A stretch of DNA of 64,000 bases from JAOUGY01 sp963792365 (lineage in GTDB: Bacteria > Actinomycetota > Acidimicrobiia > Spongiisociales > ZC4RG35): positions 186,001 through 250,000 of the forward strand of contig CAWBVW010000004.1 in the NCBI GenBank assembly GCA_963792365.1, given 5' to 3'. The position numbers were made by a program, and so were the translations under genes. Under the pieces are notes generated by a model. The model was not told the DNA's origin. It saw only the letters and a program-made list of their open reading frames with translations, and ran no database searches. This document shows positions 53,891-61,518 of this stretch, piece by piece (position 1 is the first letter of the stretch; each line of letters opens with the position of its first letter).

Positions 53891-55828
53891 ATGCGCGGTC
53901 GATGGCTGATAGTGGTGGGCTTCACCGCCGCCGCCCTGGTGTCTTGCAGCGGGTCCGAGTCGGATGCAGTCGAGGTTCGGATGCTCGACAACACGTTCGC
54001 ACCCAACGTCGTGGAGGTCGGCGTCGGTGAGGTCGTGCGTTTCGCGAACGTCGGCCGCAATCCCCACAACGCACTCGCCGCCGACGGCTCGTTCTCGACG
54101 CTGACGCCGGAAGGCGCCAACCAGGAGTCCGGTGAGTCGGCGGAGATCACCGTCGACGAGCCTGGCGTGTACCAATTCTACTGCTCGCTCCACGCCACCC
54201 AGAACGATGAGGGCGACTGGGAGGGAATGGTCGGCACACTGGTGGTCGGCGACGCAGCCGAAGCGGCCGATGTCGTGGGTGGGGCCACGGCGGCACCGTC
54301 CGAATGGTCAGGGCAGACCAGGGCGGTACCCGAGGACTATCCGACAATCCAATCAGCGGTCGACGCCGCATCCCCCGGGGACCTGGTGCTGGTGGGACCT
54401 GGCGTCTACAAGGAGGCGGTCTCGGTGACGACGCCTGGTCTTGTGATCCGGGGCACCGACCGAAACGAGGTGATCCTGGACGGCGAGTTCACGCGCGACA
54501 ACGGTATCGCGGTGACGGCCGATGGCGTTGCGATCGAGAACATGACAGCCCGCAGCTACACGGTCAACGGGTTCTTCTGGAACGGGGTCACCGGGTATCG
54601 GGGGTCCTATCTCACAGCCATCGACGATTGGGTCTACGGGGTCTACGCCTTCGATTCGGTGGATGGCCTGTTCGAACACTCCTATGCGTCCGGCGCCTGG
54701 GATGCCGGTTTCTACGTCGGCCAGTGCGACCCCTGCAACGCCGTGGTCACCGGCGTACTCGCCGAGTTCAACGGACTCGGATACTCGGGCACCAACAGCT
54801 CGGGCAACATCTTCATCGTCAACTCCGAGTGGCGGAACAACGTGGCGGGGATCGTCCCCAACACGCTGGATTCCGAACTCCTCCCGCCGTCGAACAACGT
54901 CGTGGTGGCGGGCAACTACATCCACGACAATGGCGAGACCGAGAGGGCACCCAACCGGACCGCCGAGTGGTCGGGCTTCGGCAACGGTGTGATCCTCGCC
55001 GGAGCTCGGGACTCCGTCGTCCGCAACAACCTCATCATCAACAACGCCACCTCCGGAGTTCAGGTCGTGTCGATGATCGACGCCAGCTTCTGGCCCTCCG
55101 GTGGCAACGAGGTACGAGACAATGTGATCGCCGGATCCGGTCGATCAGATCTGGCCTTGGGAGGTCCCGTCGAACAAGGATCCTGCTTCGAGGGAAACGA
55201 CGCTTCTACCACCGTCCCGTTCTTCCTCGATCAGCTGCACTCGTGCGACGGCATCAACATCCCGCTCTACTACGGGCTGGCCGCCTCCTCGGATGCGCTG
55301 GGCCGGATCGCCCAGGTGAACCATGGCCAGAACACGATTCTCGAACACGGCGATGCGCCCAAACCCTCGCTCGACTTCGAAGGGCTCCCGGGAGGTGCCG
55401 ACGCCCCCGTGCTTCCGGCCGTCAACGTCTTTGCGACTCTCGACTTCGAGCCCGATGCCATCACGACACCCACACTCCCCTCTGGCGTGGAGTTCGACGC
55501 GCGTCGCCCCGTGATCTTGGGCATCGCGGTCGACGGCGGCTTCTGGCCCGTGCTGATGGGCGCACTCCTGTGGTGGATACCGCTGGCCACGTGGGTGCTC
55601 GGTGGCATCTGGGCACTGGCTCGGATCTGGACTGGAGAACGCTCCACGCTCGCCAGACTGTTCTGGTCGCTGGTGGTGATCGTGGTTCCTGCCCTCGGGG
55701 TGGTCCTGTTTGCCGCGATCGGAGACCGTGAGCGACGCCTTCGGCGGCGGCTGGCCGGCGCCGTCGGAGGGACCGTGGTGTGGCTCGGGGCGGTCGTCAC
55801 AGCGCTCCTCGTGGGAGGTGTCCTCTGA
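53891..55828 (+). CDS. Lipoprotein fusing a plastocyanin-like domain, a NosD-like beta-helix and a membrane tail
   Basis: The 645-residue protein has a lipobox ALVSC (Cys19). The first domain (about 25-120) is a cupredoxin with putative Cu ligands His59 (NPHNAL), Cys98 (YQFYCSLH), His101 and Met113 (EGMVGTLVV). Residues 140-460 form a NosD/pectate-type right-handed beta-helix (EDYPTIQSAVDAASPGDLVL, VVRNNLIINNATSGVQ). The last 90 residues have two to three transmembrane helices. The arrangement suggests a copper-delivery or surface enzyme. It is first in a three-gene operon, with the multicopper oxidase gene beginning within its stop region. Confidence 0.85.
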   Translation: MRGRWLIVVGFTAAALVSCSGSESDAVEVRMLDNTFAPNVVEVGVGEVVRFANVGRNPHNALAADGSFSTLTPEGANQESGESAEITVDEPGVYQFYCSLHATQNDEGDWEGMVGTLVVGDAAEAADVVGGATAAPSEWSGQTRAVPEDYPTIQSAVDAASPGDLVLVGPGVYKEAVSVTTPGLVIRGTDRNEVILDGEFTRDNGIAVTADGVAIENMTARSYTVNGFFWNGVTGYRGSYLTAIDDWVYGVYAFDSVDGLFEHSYASGAWDAGFYVGQCDPCNAVVTGVLAEFNGLGYSGTNSSGNIFIVNSEWRNNVAGIVPNTLDSELLPPSNNVVVAGNYIHDNGETERAPNRTAEWSGFGNGVILAGARDSVVRNNLIINNATSGVQVVSMIDASFWPSGGNEVRDNVIAGSGRSDLALGGPVEQGSCFEGNDASTTVPFFLDQLHSCDGINIPLYYGLAASSDALGRIAQVNHGQNTILEHGDAPKPSLDFEGLPGGADAPVLPAVNVFATLDFEPDAITTPTLPSGVEFDARRPVILGIAVDGGFWPVLMGALLWWIPLATWVLGGIWALARIWTGERSTLARLFWSLVVIVVPALGVVLFAAIGDRERRLRRRLAGAVGGTVVWLGAVVTALLVGGVL

Positions 55829-56883
55829 GCGATACAGAGCGGCCAGACGACGAGCCGGCTCGCCGGCTCACGCGGCGCCAGGCGATCAAGCGACTGGGGT
55901 CGGGTGGCGCTGGTCTGCTGGGCGCCGGCATGATGGTCGGATCAGTCGGCACCCACGCCGCTGCTCACGCTGCGACCCCCGCGGATGTGAGCACCGAGGC
56001 CTACGACCGCCGCCTGTCCCATGAGCTGTTGGTTGGCTCCGACGCCGGGCCCTATGCCGGCCCGTATGCGCCTCCATCGTCGATCGCAGAGGGAGACCTG
56101 GACCATGCGACCTTCCCTCCTCCAACGGTCCGAGGACCGATCGAGGTCGATATGACGGTGGTGGAACGCCGGCTCGAAGTCGGCGCCGAACACGCTATCG
56201 CGGCCTGGACCTACAACGGCACGTCGCCAGGGCCGACGATCAGGGCGACTGAGGGCGAGACCGTCCGCGTGCGGTTCACCAATCAAACCGGCGACGACCA
56301 CAACCTCCACTTCCATGGACGCCACTCTCCCAACCACGACGGCTGGGAACCGGTCCCACCGGGAGGCGAGGTGGTGTACGAGATCGAGGCGGGTCCGGCC
56401 GGCGTGCATCCTTACCACTGCCATACGATGCCGATCGACCTGCACATCTCGAAGGGGCTCTTCGGGACCTTCATCGTCGACCCACGGGGCGGGCGCCCGG
56501 ACGCTCACGAAGTGGTGCTCGCTCTCAACGGCTGGGACGTCGACGACAACGGCGTCAACGAGCTGTACGCATGGAACGGAATCGCCGGGTTCTACCAGAA
56601 GTTCCCGATCAAGCTTCCCGCCGGGGAGCCCGTGAGGGCGTACGTGATGAACGCCACCGAGTACGACCCGATCGGATCGTTCCACCTTCATGCAGAGACC
56701 TTCGACGTCTTCCCGAGTGGGATCGGTGAGAAACCAGCCTTCCACACGGATGTCATCACACTCGGTCAGATGGATCGGGCGATGATCGAGTTCACGCTTG
56801 CGGAGCGGGGCCGGTACATGTTCCATCCCCACCAACACCGCATGGCCCATCGGGGGGCGATGGGCTGGTTCTCGGCCATCTGA
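55825..56883 (+). CDS. Tat-exported multicopper oxidase, probable CTG start
   Basis: Residues 20-30 contain the Tat motif RRLTRRQAIKRLGSG. Copper motifs are HNLHFHG and HPYHCHTMPIDLH in the first domain, and FHLHAETF with HPHQHRMAHRG in the second, where Gln replaces Cys. This is a two-domain oxidase with the type 1 site in domain 1. No ATG, GTG or TTG exists in frame between 55783 and the Tat motif; GTG 55780 would overlap the upstream gene by 49 bases. CTG 55825 has GGGAGG 6 bases upstream and overlaps the upstream stop by four bases, the usual pattern here, so I prefer it; it gives 352 residues. The copper partner is the upstream lipoprotein. Confidence 0.85.
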   Translation: MSDTERPDDEPARRLTRRQAIKRLGSGGAGLLGAGMMVGSVGTHAAAHAATPADVSTEAYDRRLSHELLVGSDAGPYAGPYAPPSSIAEGDLDHATFPPPTVRGPIEVDMTVVERRLEVGAEHAIAAWTYNGTSPGPTIRATEGETVRVRFTNQTGDDHNLHFHGRHSPNHDGWEPVPPGGEVVYEIEAGPAGVHPYHCHTMPIDLHISKGLFGTFIVDPRGGRPDAHEVVLALNGWDVDDNGVNELYAWNGIAGFYQKFPIKLPAGEPVRAYVMNATEYDPIGSFHLHAETFDVFPSGIGEKPAFHTDVITLGQMDRAMIEFTLAERGRYMFHPHQHRMAHRGAMGWFSAI

Positions 56884-57851
56884 TGACGGACGACCCATCC
56901 GAGACCGGTTCGCCCAACGCGACGCGCGCGCCGAGTCGTTTGCGAGCCGGACTGTGGATCCTGCTCCCATGGCTCTGGTTCGTGGTTCGGGACCTGGGAT
57001 CCTGGATGGAGGTTGTCGCGATCGCACTACCGGCAATCGGGCTGGTTGCTCTCGTCGGAGCGGGATTCGAAACCCTGTCGGGCAGGCGTGGCAGCCGGCG
57101 GTCGAGTCTCGCATCCATGGCGCTGATGGCGACGACCGCGATATTGCTACCGAGGATCCCCACAATGACCGCTTCAGCAACGACCGAGGTCACCCTGGTG
57201 TCGGCGAACCTCACCGGCGACAGTCCCCGTGCGGGTGCCAGCGTCGACGGCCTGCTGGCCATCGATCCTGACGTACTCGTGCTGCTGGAGGCGAACGCCG
57301 ACGTCGTGGCGCGGTCCCAGGAGATAGAGAAGTCGCTTCCATTTCGCGCGCTGGCCCCCATCGTGGTGTGGTCACAGGTCGCGGTCTTTTCGCGGTACGA
57401 ATTCGATCAACTCGAGATCCCCGACTCGATCGACACCGACAAGATCCTGGCGTTGAGGATCGAGGCCCCTGAACCGTTCACGCTGGTTGCAGCCCACCTC
57501 CCCCGGCCATGGTTGGTTCGTACGCCGTCCGAGGACACCCCCGCCGGGCGTCAGGCGCTCATGGTGCGTCTCGCCGACTGGATCGCCTCGCTCGACGGTC
57601 ACGTCGTCCTGGCCGGTGACCTCAACGCCACCGATCGCGGCATCGGCTACCGCACCCTGCTCGATCAGGGCGAACTCACCGACGTGATCAGAGTGAACTG
57701 GGCGCCAACCACTTCCACGAAGTGGTGGCCGTTGCTGCTGAGGATCGACCATGTGTTCGTACGTGGCCTCTGTGCGGCGGGGGCCGACACGGTGCCCCTG
57801 GAAGGATCCGACCACATCGGTCTCGTAGCGCGCATCGGAAGGTGTGGATGA
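56883..57851 (+). CDS. Membrane-anchored endonuclease/exonuclease/phosphatase family protein
   Basis: The 322-residue protein has two or three N-terminal hydrophobic helices (about 22-90). An EEP domain follows: LVSANL, the metal-binding Glu in LLEANAD, AAHLPRP, GDLNATDRG and RIDHVFV...GSDHIGL. It probably hydrolyses phosphoesters outside the membrane. ATG 56883 overlaps the oxidase stop as TGATG. The role of a phosphatase or nuclease in a copper operon is unclear. Confidence 0.88.
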   Translation: MTDDPSETGSPNATRAPSRLRAGLWILLPWLWFVVRDLGSWMEVVAIALPAIGLVALVGAGFETLSGRRGSRRSSLASMALMATTAILLPRIPTMTASATTEVTLVSANLTGDSPRAGASVDGLLAIDPDVLVLLEANADVVARSQEIEKSLPFRALAPIVVWSQVAVFSRYEFDQLEIPDSIDTDKILALRIEAPEPFTLVAAHLPRPWLVRTPSEDTPAGRQALMVRLADWIASLDGHVVLAGDLNATDRGIGYRTLLDQGELTDVIRVNWAPTTSTKWWPLLLRIDHVFVRGLCAAGADTVPLEGSDHIGLVARIGRCG

Positions 57852-57855
57852 ACGC

Positions 57856-58167
57856 TCAGAGGAGCGCCTGCACCACCCAGAACACGAGCATCCCGGCCAG
57901 GAACGTCCACGCAAAGTTCCGGGTCTTGAACGCAACCGTCACCGCCACGATCACGGCGGACACCTCGGCCGGATCCGTGGCGAACTCCACGACCCCGTCT
58001 GTCAGGAGGAGGGAGGTGATGAGCGCGGCCAGGACCGCGGGTCCGACATTGCGGAGCATTCGCTCGGCCCAATCGGGTAGCACCCGTTCACCCACCAGGA
58101 CGATGAACGAGGCGCGAGCCAGGTACACACCCATCCCCGCAAAGAGGAACACGAGGAAAGCCCTCAC
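57856..58167 (-). CDS. azlD: AzlD family membrane protein (branched-chain amino acid exporter subunit)
   Basis: The 103-residue protein has three or four transmembrane helices and the motif DWAERMLRNVGPAVLAALITS. AzlD partners AzlC in exporting branched-chain amino acids and analogues. GTG 58167 overlaps the azlC stop as GTGA, so the two are coupled. Confidence 0.85.
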   Translation of the reverse strand: MRAFLVFLFAGMGVYLARASFIVLVGERVLPDWAERMLRNVGPAVLAALITSLLLTDGVVEFATDPAEVSAVIVAVTVAFKTRNFAWTFLAGMLVFWVVQALL

Positions 58168-58835
58168 GGTGTCGTCCGCTCCGCCATGGCCCCGGCGATC
58201 ATCCCTGCGGCTCCTCCGATCAGGATTCCGCCTCGATTGGGAACGAAGGCGAACAAGGAGGCGACGACCACTGCCGCCACCGCGGCCAGCATTGGGGGCC
58301 GCCTGACGAGGGTCGGGACCATGAGACCGATGAAGAGCAACGGGATACCGAACTCGAGTCCGAGACCCTCCGGGAGAAACGAACCGAGGAGCATGCCGGA
58401 GCCCATGGCCATCATCCAGGTGACGAGGGCATAGGTCCCGATGCCCAGGTAGTACGACCGCCACCGCTCCGGCTCGTCATCACGAACCGACGTCAATGCG
58501 AAGACCTGGTCGATGAGAAGATATGGTCCCACCCATCGGAACCACCTGGGCTGCTGTCGAAACTTCGGTACGAGCGCTCCCGAATACATGAGATGCCTGG
58601 CGTTGACGACCAACGCCGCCGCCAGCGCGGACGCGGCCGGCGCCCCTTCCGCCAACAGCGTGATGGAGACGAGCTGAGCCGATCCACCGAAAATGAGCGG
58701 ACCCGACAGGAATCCAGCCCAGTTCGGGACATCAGACTCGACGACCGTCACGCCCAGGATGACGCCGAACGGGAAGGTACCAAGGAGCAGGGGCGTGAAG
58801 TGCCTGGCGCCGAGGAAAAAGGAGGGCCAATGCAA
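58164..58835 (-). CDS. azlC: AzlC family branched-chain amino acid exporter
   Basis: The 223-residue membrane protein has about six helices, with FGGSAQLVSITLLAEGAPAA and VVNARHLMYSGALVPKFR as the family motifs. The start codon is TTG 58835 preceded by GGAG at a 6-base spacing. It works with AzlD. A leader with hairpins (58866-58881) precedes it. Confidence 0.88.
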   Translation of the reverse strand: MHWPSFFLGARHFTPLLLGTFPFGVILGVTVVESDVPNWAGFLSGPLIFGGSAQLVSITLLAEGAPAASALAAALVVNARHLMYSGALVPKFRQQPRWFRWVGPYLLIDQVFALTSVRDDEPERWRSYYLGIGTYALVTWMMAMGSGMLLGSFLPEGLGLEFGIPLLFIGLMVPTLVRRPPMLAAVAAVVVASLFAFVPNRGGILIGGAAGMIAGAMAERTTP

Positions 58836-59033
58836 TGCTCGCTCCGCTCGCTGTTCTCAGAACCCGCACCCGACCGGGTGCCAGGTGGTCGGGGGAGGAT
58901 ACACGCGGCCGCTCAGACGCCCGACGGGTTCGGTAGAACGCAATCGGGTGGGTCGTGGCACCGGTATTACCCACATCGTGGTGTTCGGGCGGGGCCTCGT
59001 CCCCCCTGGCCGACGGCTCACGGCAGACCGCAT
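58836..59033. other. Long leader region before azlC with hairpins
   Basis: About 200 bases without a gene. It contains a GCACCC/GGGTGC hairpin at 58866-58881 and a GTGGGT/ACCCAC stem at 58948-58974. On the plus strand the latter includes GTGGCACCGG, which resembles a T-box motif but lies on the wrong strand for azlC. I cannot assign a regulatory RNA. Confidence 0.35.
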
Positions 59034-59109
59034 ACGTGATACGTAGAACGTAGAACGCAGGACGCAAGACGCAGGACGCACGACGCACGACGCACGACGC
59101 AGACGCAAG
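59034..59109. repeat. Heptanucleotide tandem repeat
   Basis: About eleven units of the 7-base pattern ACGyrnn: ACGTGAT, ACGTAGA twice, ACGCAGG, ACGCAAG, ACGCAGG, ACGCACG three times, a 6-base unit and ACGCAAG. Units drift in sequence but keep the 7-base spacing. Neither strand looks coding; the minus-strand reading is the familiar Val-Leu-Arg low-complexity artefact of such repeats. Confidence 0.85.
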
Positions 59110-59138
59110 AAGACCCGGAAGATGGTTCCGGGTCTTCT
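59108..59138. terminator. Strong terminator hairpin after the small ORF pair
   Basis: A perfect 13-bp stem AGAAGACCCGGAA / TTCCGGGTCTTCT encloses the loop GATGG. It lies a few bases past the stop of the 49-residue ORF. The minus strand continues TTCTTGCG, a weak T-rich tail. Confidence 0.85.
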
Positions 59139-59144
59139 CAGGGG

Positions 59145-59294
59145 TCAGGCAACCTTCTTGTCAGGTTGCGACTTGGGCTTCTGTGCCCGGTCCCTACGGC
59201 GACCAGGGCGGGCCGCCTGGCGACGCTCTGGGCGACGGGACGGCCGGTGATATTCGACCATGGCTTTCACCACGGACTCATGAACGGCATGCAT
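59145..59294 (-). CDS. Small 49-residue Arg-rich protein
   Basis: Reading the minus strand from ATG 59294 gives MHAVHESVVKAMVEYHRPSR followed by an Arg/Lys/Pro-rich tail ending PDKKVA. AGGAG lies 9 bases before the ATG. It has about 17 basic residues and no Cys, as expected of a nucleic-acid-binding small protein. It is followed within 10 bases by the strong terminator. No family is recognised. Confidence 0.55.
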   Translation of the reverse strand: MHAVHESVVKAMVEYHRPSRRPERRQAARPGRRRDRAQKPKSQPDKKVA

Positions 59295-59340
59295 GAAAAA
59301 CGCTCCTGTTGTGTGAAGACGAATGTCTCTGAAGAGACGA

Positions 59341-59412
59341 TCAGGCGATCGTCGGGAGCGCCGAGAAGGCGCCGTCGACGATGCCGACTCCAGCGGATCT
59401 GATGATGGTCAA
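59341..59412 (-). CDS. Possible 23-residue leader peptide
   Basis: On the minus strand, TTG 59412 is preceded by GGAGG with a 6-base spacer. The 23-residue product (TIIRSAGVGIVDGAFSALPTIA after the start) ends at 59341, and the 49-residue ORF begins 46 bases later on the same strand. A small unstructured peptide with Gly, Ile and Ala suggests a leader that could regulate the following ORF, or a small hydrophobic peptide. Evidence is only the ribosome-binding site and clean reading frame. Confidence 0.4.
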   Translation of the reverse strand: MTIIRSAGVGIVDGAFSALPTIA

Positions 59413-59503
59413 CGGTCACCTCCTCTCCGAAACCACGACATGAATACGGTTACGCGGCGCACAGTATCTGAAGCGGGTACCCGGATGCGGGTGAATATTG
59501 GCC

Positions 59504-60301
59504 TCAGCTGAAGACGGTCGTCGGACGCTCCTGGCGAACGCCGTCGACGTCGATGTCGACCTTCTCGTCGTAGAAGCACATCAAGCCTGCGACCTTGATC
59601 GACTCCTGCGTCGGAAACGGGTAGCTCCAGACGATGTCCGCATGCTCTCCCACCGACCAGTACCGAGCAGCGCCCTTGTACGGACACTCGGTGACGGTGT
59701 CCGACGGCGTGAGCAGGTCCAATCGGACGTCGGACATCGGGATGTAGGTTCGCGGCGGAAGACCGGTTTCGAACAGCATGGTCGGCGACGTCGTCTCGGC
59801 GACCGTCCGACCGTCGACCTCGACGCGAACGTGGCGACTCGAACGTAGGACGTCGACCCTCTTGTAAGGGTCCCGGGGGTGTACGAACACCTCTTCGTCC
59901 TCCTCGAACCAGTGATCCATGGCTCGCCACTCGAAGGCTATGGCCTGGCGAATCTCCTCGATCGGAGACTCCACGTGCCGGTAGGCAGCAGACCGCGCCA
60001 CTTCGCTGCCGCCCCGCACATCGAACACCACCGCGTCGCCGCGACTGGGTGAACGACGCAGCTCGTCGGTCTGGGCGAGGGCCCCCTCGGCAACGTCGAC
60101 GAGCGGGATGTAGTAGGTCGGGTAGTAGGGCTTTTCCCACACGAGCAACGGATGGTGTGTGTCGGCCACCCAGGTTCCCCCCAACATGACCCGCACTCGT
60201 TTCGCCCCGGGCTCGACCCGCACTCGACCACGATCCACTGTCGCTCTCCAATGTCGCTTGCGATGGTCAACGCTGGTGGAATCGGAGTGATTCCGGATCA
60301 C
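59504..60301 (-). CDS. Tandem DUF427 domain protein
   Basis: The 265-residue protein starts at GTG 60301 and has two DUF427 domains. Each has a beta-strand core with VRVMLGGTWVADTHHPLLVWE (domain 1) and VRVEVDGRTVAETTSPTMLFE (domain 2). Both end with a CPYKGAA or WEKPYYPTYYIP strand motif. DUF427 proteins are widespread in actinobacteria and fungi and of unknown activity. It starts only 29 bases from the divergent parA start. Confidence 0.88.
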   Translation of the reverse strand: MIRNHSDSTSVDHRKRHWRATVDRGRVRVEPGAKRVRVMLGGTWVADTHHPLLVWEKPYYPTYYIPLVDVAEGALAQTDELRRSPSRGDAVVFDVRGGSEVARSAAYRHVESPIEEIRQAIAFEWRAMDHWFEEDEEVFVHPRDPYKRVDVLRSSRHVRVEVDGRTVAETTSPTMLFETGLPPRTYIPMSDVRLDLLTPSDTVTECPYKGAARYWSVGEHADIVWSYPFPTQESIKVAGLMCFYDEKVDIDVDGVRQERPTTVFS

Positions 60302-60330
60302 CCCACTATTGCACCTGTCACAATCTGGAC

Positions 60331-61083
60331 ATGAGCCGAGTCATCGCCGTGGCCAACCAGAAGGGTGGCGTCGCCAAGACGACGACCGTGCACGCCCTCG
60401 CTGCGGCTCTCGCAGAACGGGACCTTTCGGTTCTCATGGTCGACCTCGATCCGCAGGCTTCGCTCTCGTATGCGGCAGGGGTCGAGGACGATCCCGAGCC
60501 ATCGATGCACGACGTGATGATGGGCCGAGCATTGATCAAGGACGTTCTGTACGACTCTGCTGGCATCGATCTCGCACCTTCGTCGATCGACCTCGCCGGG
60601 GCCGAGGTCCACCTCTTGACGAAGACCGGCCGCGAGTACGTCCTCGAGCGGGCCATTCGACCGATCGTCGAACACTATGACTATGTGTTCATCGATTGTC
60701 CGCCATCTCTCGGCATTCTCACCATCAACGGGCTCACGGCCGCTCGCGAGGTGCTCGTACCGTTGCAGGCGGAACTCCTCACTCGGCGCGGCCTCACACA
60801 ACTGCTGGATACCGTCGCCGACGTCAAATCGTTCACCAATCCCGATCTGGAGGTCGTCGGAGCCATCATCACGTTCTTCGACAGCCGGACTCGCCTCGGC
60901 CGCGAGGTGATCGACGGCATCCGCGAGTCCCATCGCATCGAGATCCTCGAACCTTTCGTGCCGAAATCGGTGAAAGTCGCCGAGGCTCCTGGACGGGGCA
61001 TCACGATCCTCGATCATGCACGTTCGTCGAAGGCGGCGGCGGCCTACCGGGATCTCGCAGAGCAATTGGAGGAGAGAACGTGA
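60331..61083 (+). CDS. ParA-family ATPase (Soj/MinD-like)
   Basis: The 250-residue ATPase has the deviant Walker A KGGVAKTTT (11-19), Walker A' DLDPQASLS (43-51) and Walker B DYVFIDCPPSLG. ParA proteins position DNA or protein cargo. No parB-like gene is adjacent; instead a small zinc-ribbon gene is coupled to it. The ATG at 60331 lies 7 bases after CACAAT, consistent with a leaderless mRNA. Confidence 0.92.
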   Translation: MSRVIAVANQKGGVAKTTTVHALAAALAERDLSVLMVDLDPQASLSYAAGVEDDPEPSMHDVMMGRALIKDVLYDSAGIDLAPSSIDLAGAEVHLLTKTGREYVLERAIRPIVEHYDYVFIDCPPSLGILTINGLTAAREVLVPLQAELLTRRGLTQLLDTVADVKSFTNPDLEVVGAIITFFDSRTRLGREVIDGIRESHRIEILEPFVPKSVKVAEAPGRGITILDHARSSKAAAAYRDLAEQLEERT

Positions 61084-61361
61084 GTTCAGACCCGACCGGG
61101 AAACGGGCCTTGTTCACCGCTCGGATCGACGAGGATCTGGCGGCCGACGGGAAGGAAGCGCTCTTCTCTCAGAGGGATCGCGTGCCGGGCAATGTGGCCA
61201 TCACGTGCTCGCGGTGCGGTGCCACGTCGCACGTCAGCACCACGGACGCCATCAGGCGGGTGCTGTCTTTCAGTTTGTGGATCCCCGGCCGCTCATACTC
61301 GCGGCGGCTCCGATGCCCGTCGTGTCACCATCGCGCCTGGGTGCAACTCCGCATCGTGTGA
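61080..61361 (+). CDS. Small zinc-ribbon protein coupled to ParA
   Basis: The 93-residue protein starts at GTG 61080, overlapping the parA stop as GTGA. Four Cys form two CxxC knuckles (CSRCGATSHV and RCPSCHHRAWV), a rubredoxin-type zinc ribbon. Its N-terminus (KRALFTARIDEDLAADGKEALF) is conserved-looking but unfamiliar. Translational coupling to ParA suggests a functional pair. Confidence 0.8.
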   Translation: MSSDPTGKRALFTARIDEDLAADGKEALFSQRDRVPGNVAITCSRCGATSHVSTTDAIRRVLSFSLWIPGRSYSRRLRCPSCHHRAWVQLRIV

Positions 61362-61518
61362 ACGACAAGCGCCACAGCCGTAGACTCGTCCCGATGCTTG
61401 AACAGGCCCGGACTTGCCGCGTCGTGAACACCCGTGTCGCCGAGTCGCCGATCCGGGCATGCGCCGGGCCCCGACGACCAACCGCCCTACACACGACGTC
61501 GTACGGGCCCAGAGAGAC

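Noticed and set aside
58948..58974. T-box-like element (GTGGCACCGG)
   Set aside because: It is on the plus strand, with no gene on that strand downstream, and the specifier and antiterminator parts are missing.
58857..59108. Minus-strand frame across the heptamer array
   Set aside because: The Val/Leu/Arg-rich reading comes from the 7-base tandem repeat and is a known artefact, not a conserved protein.
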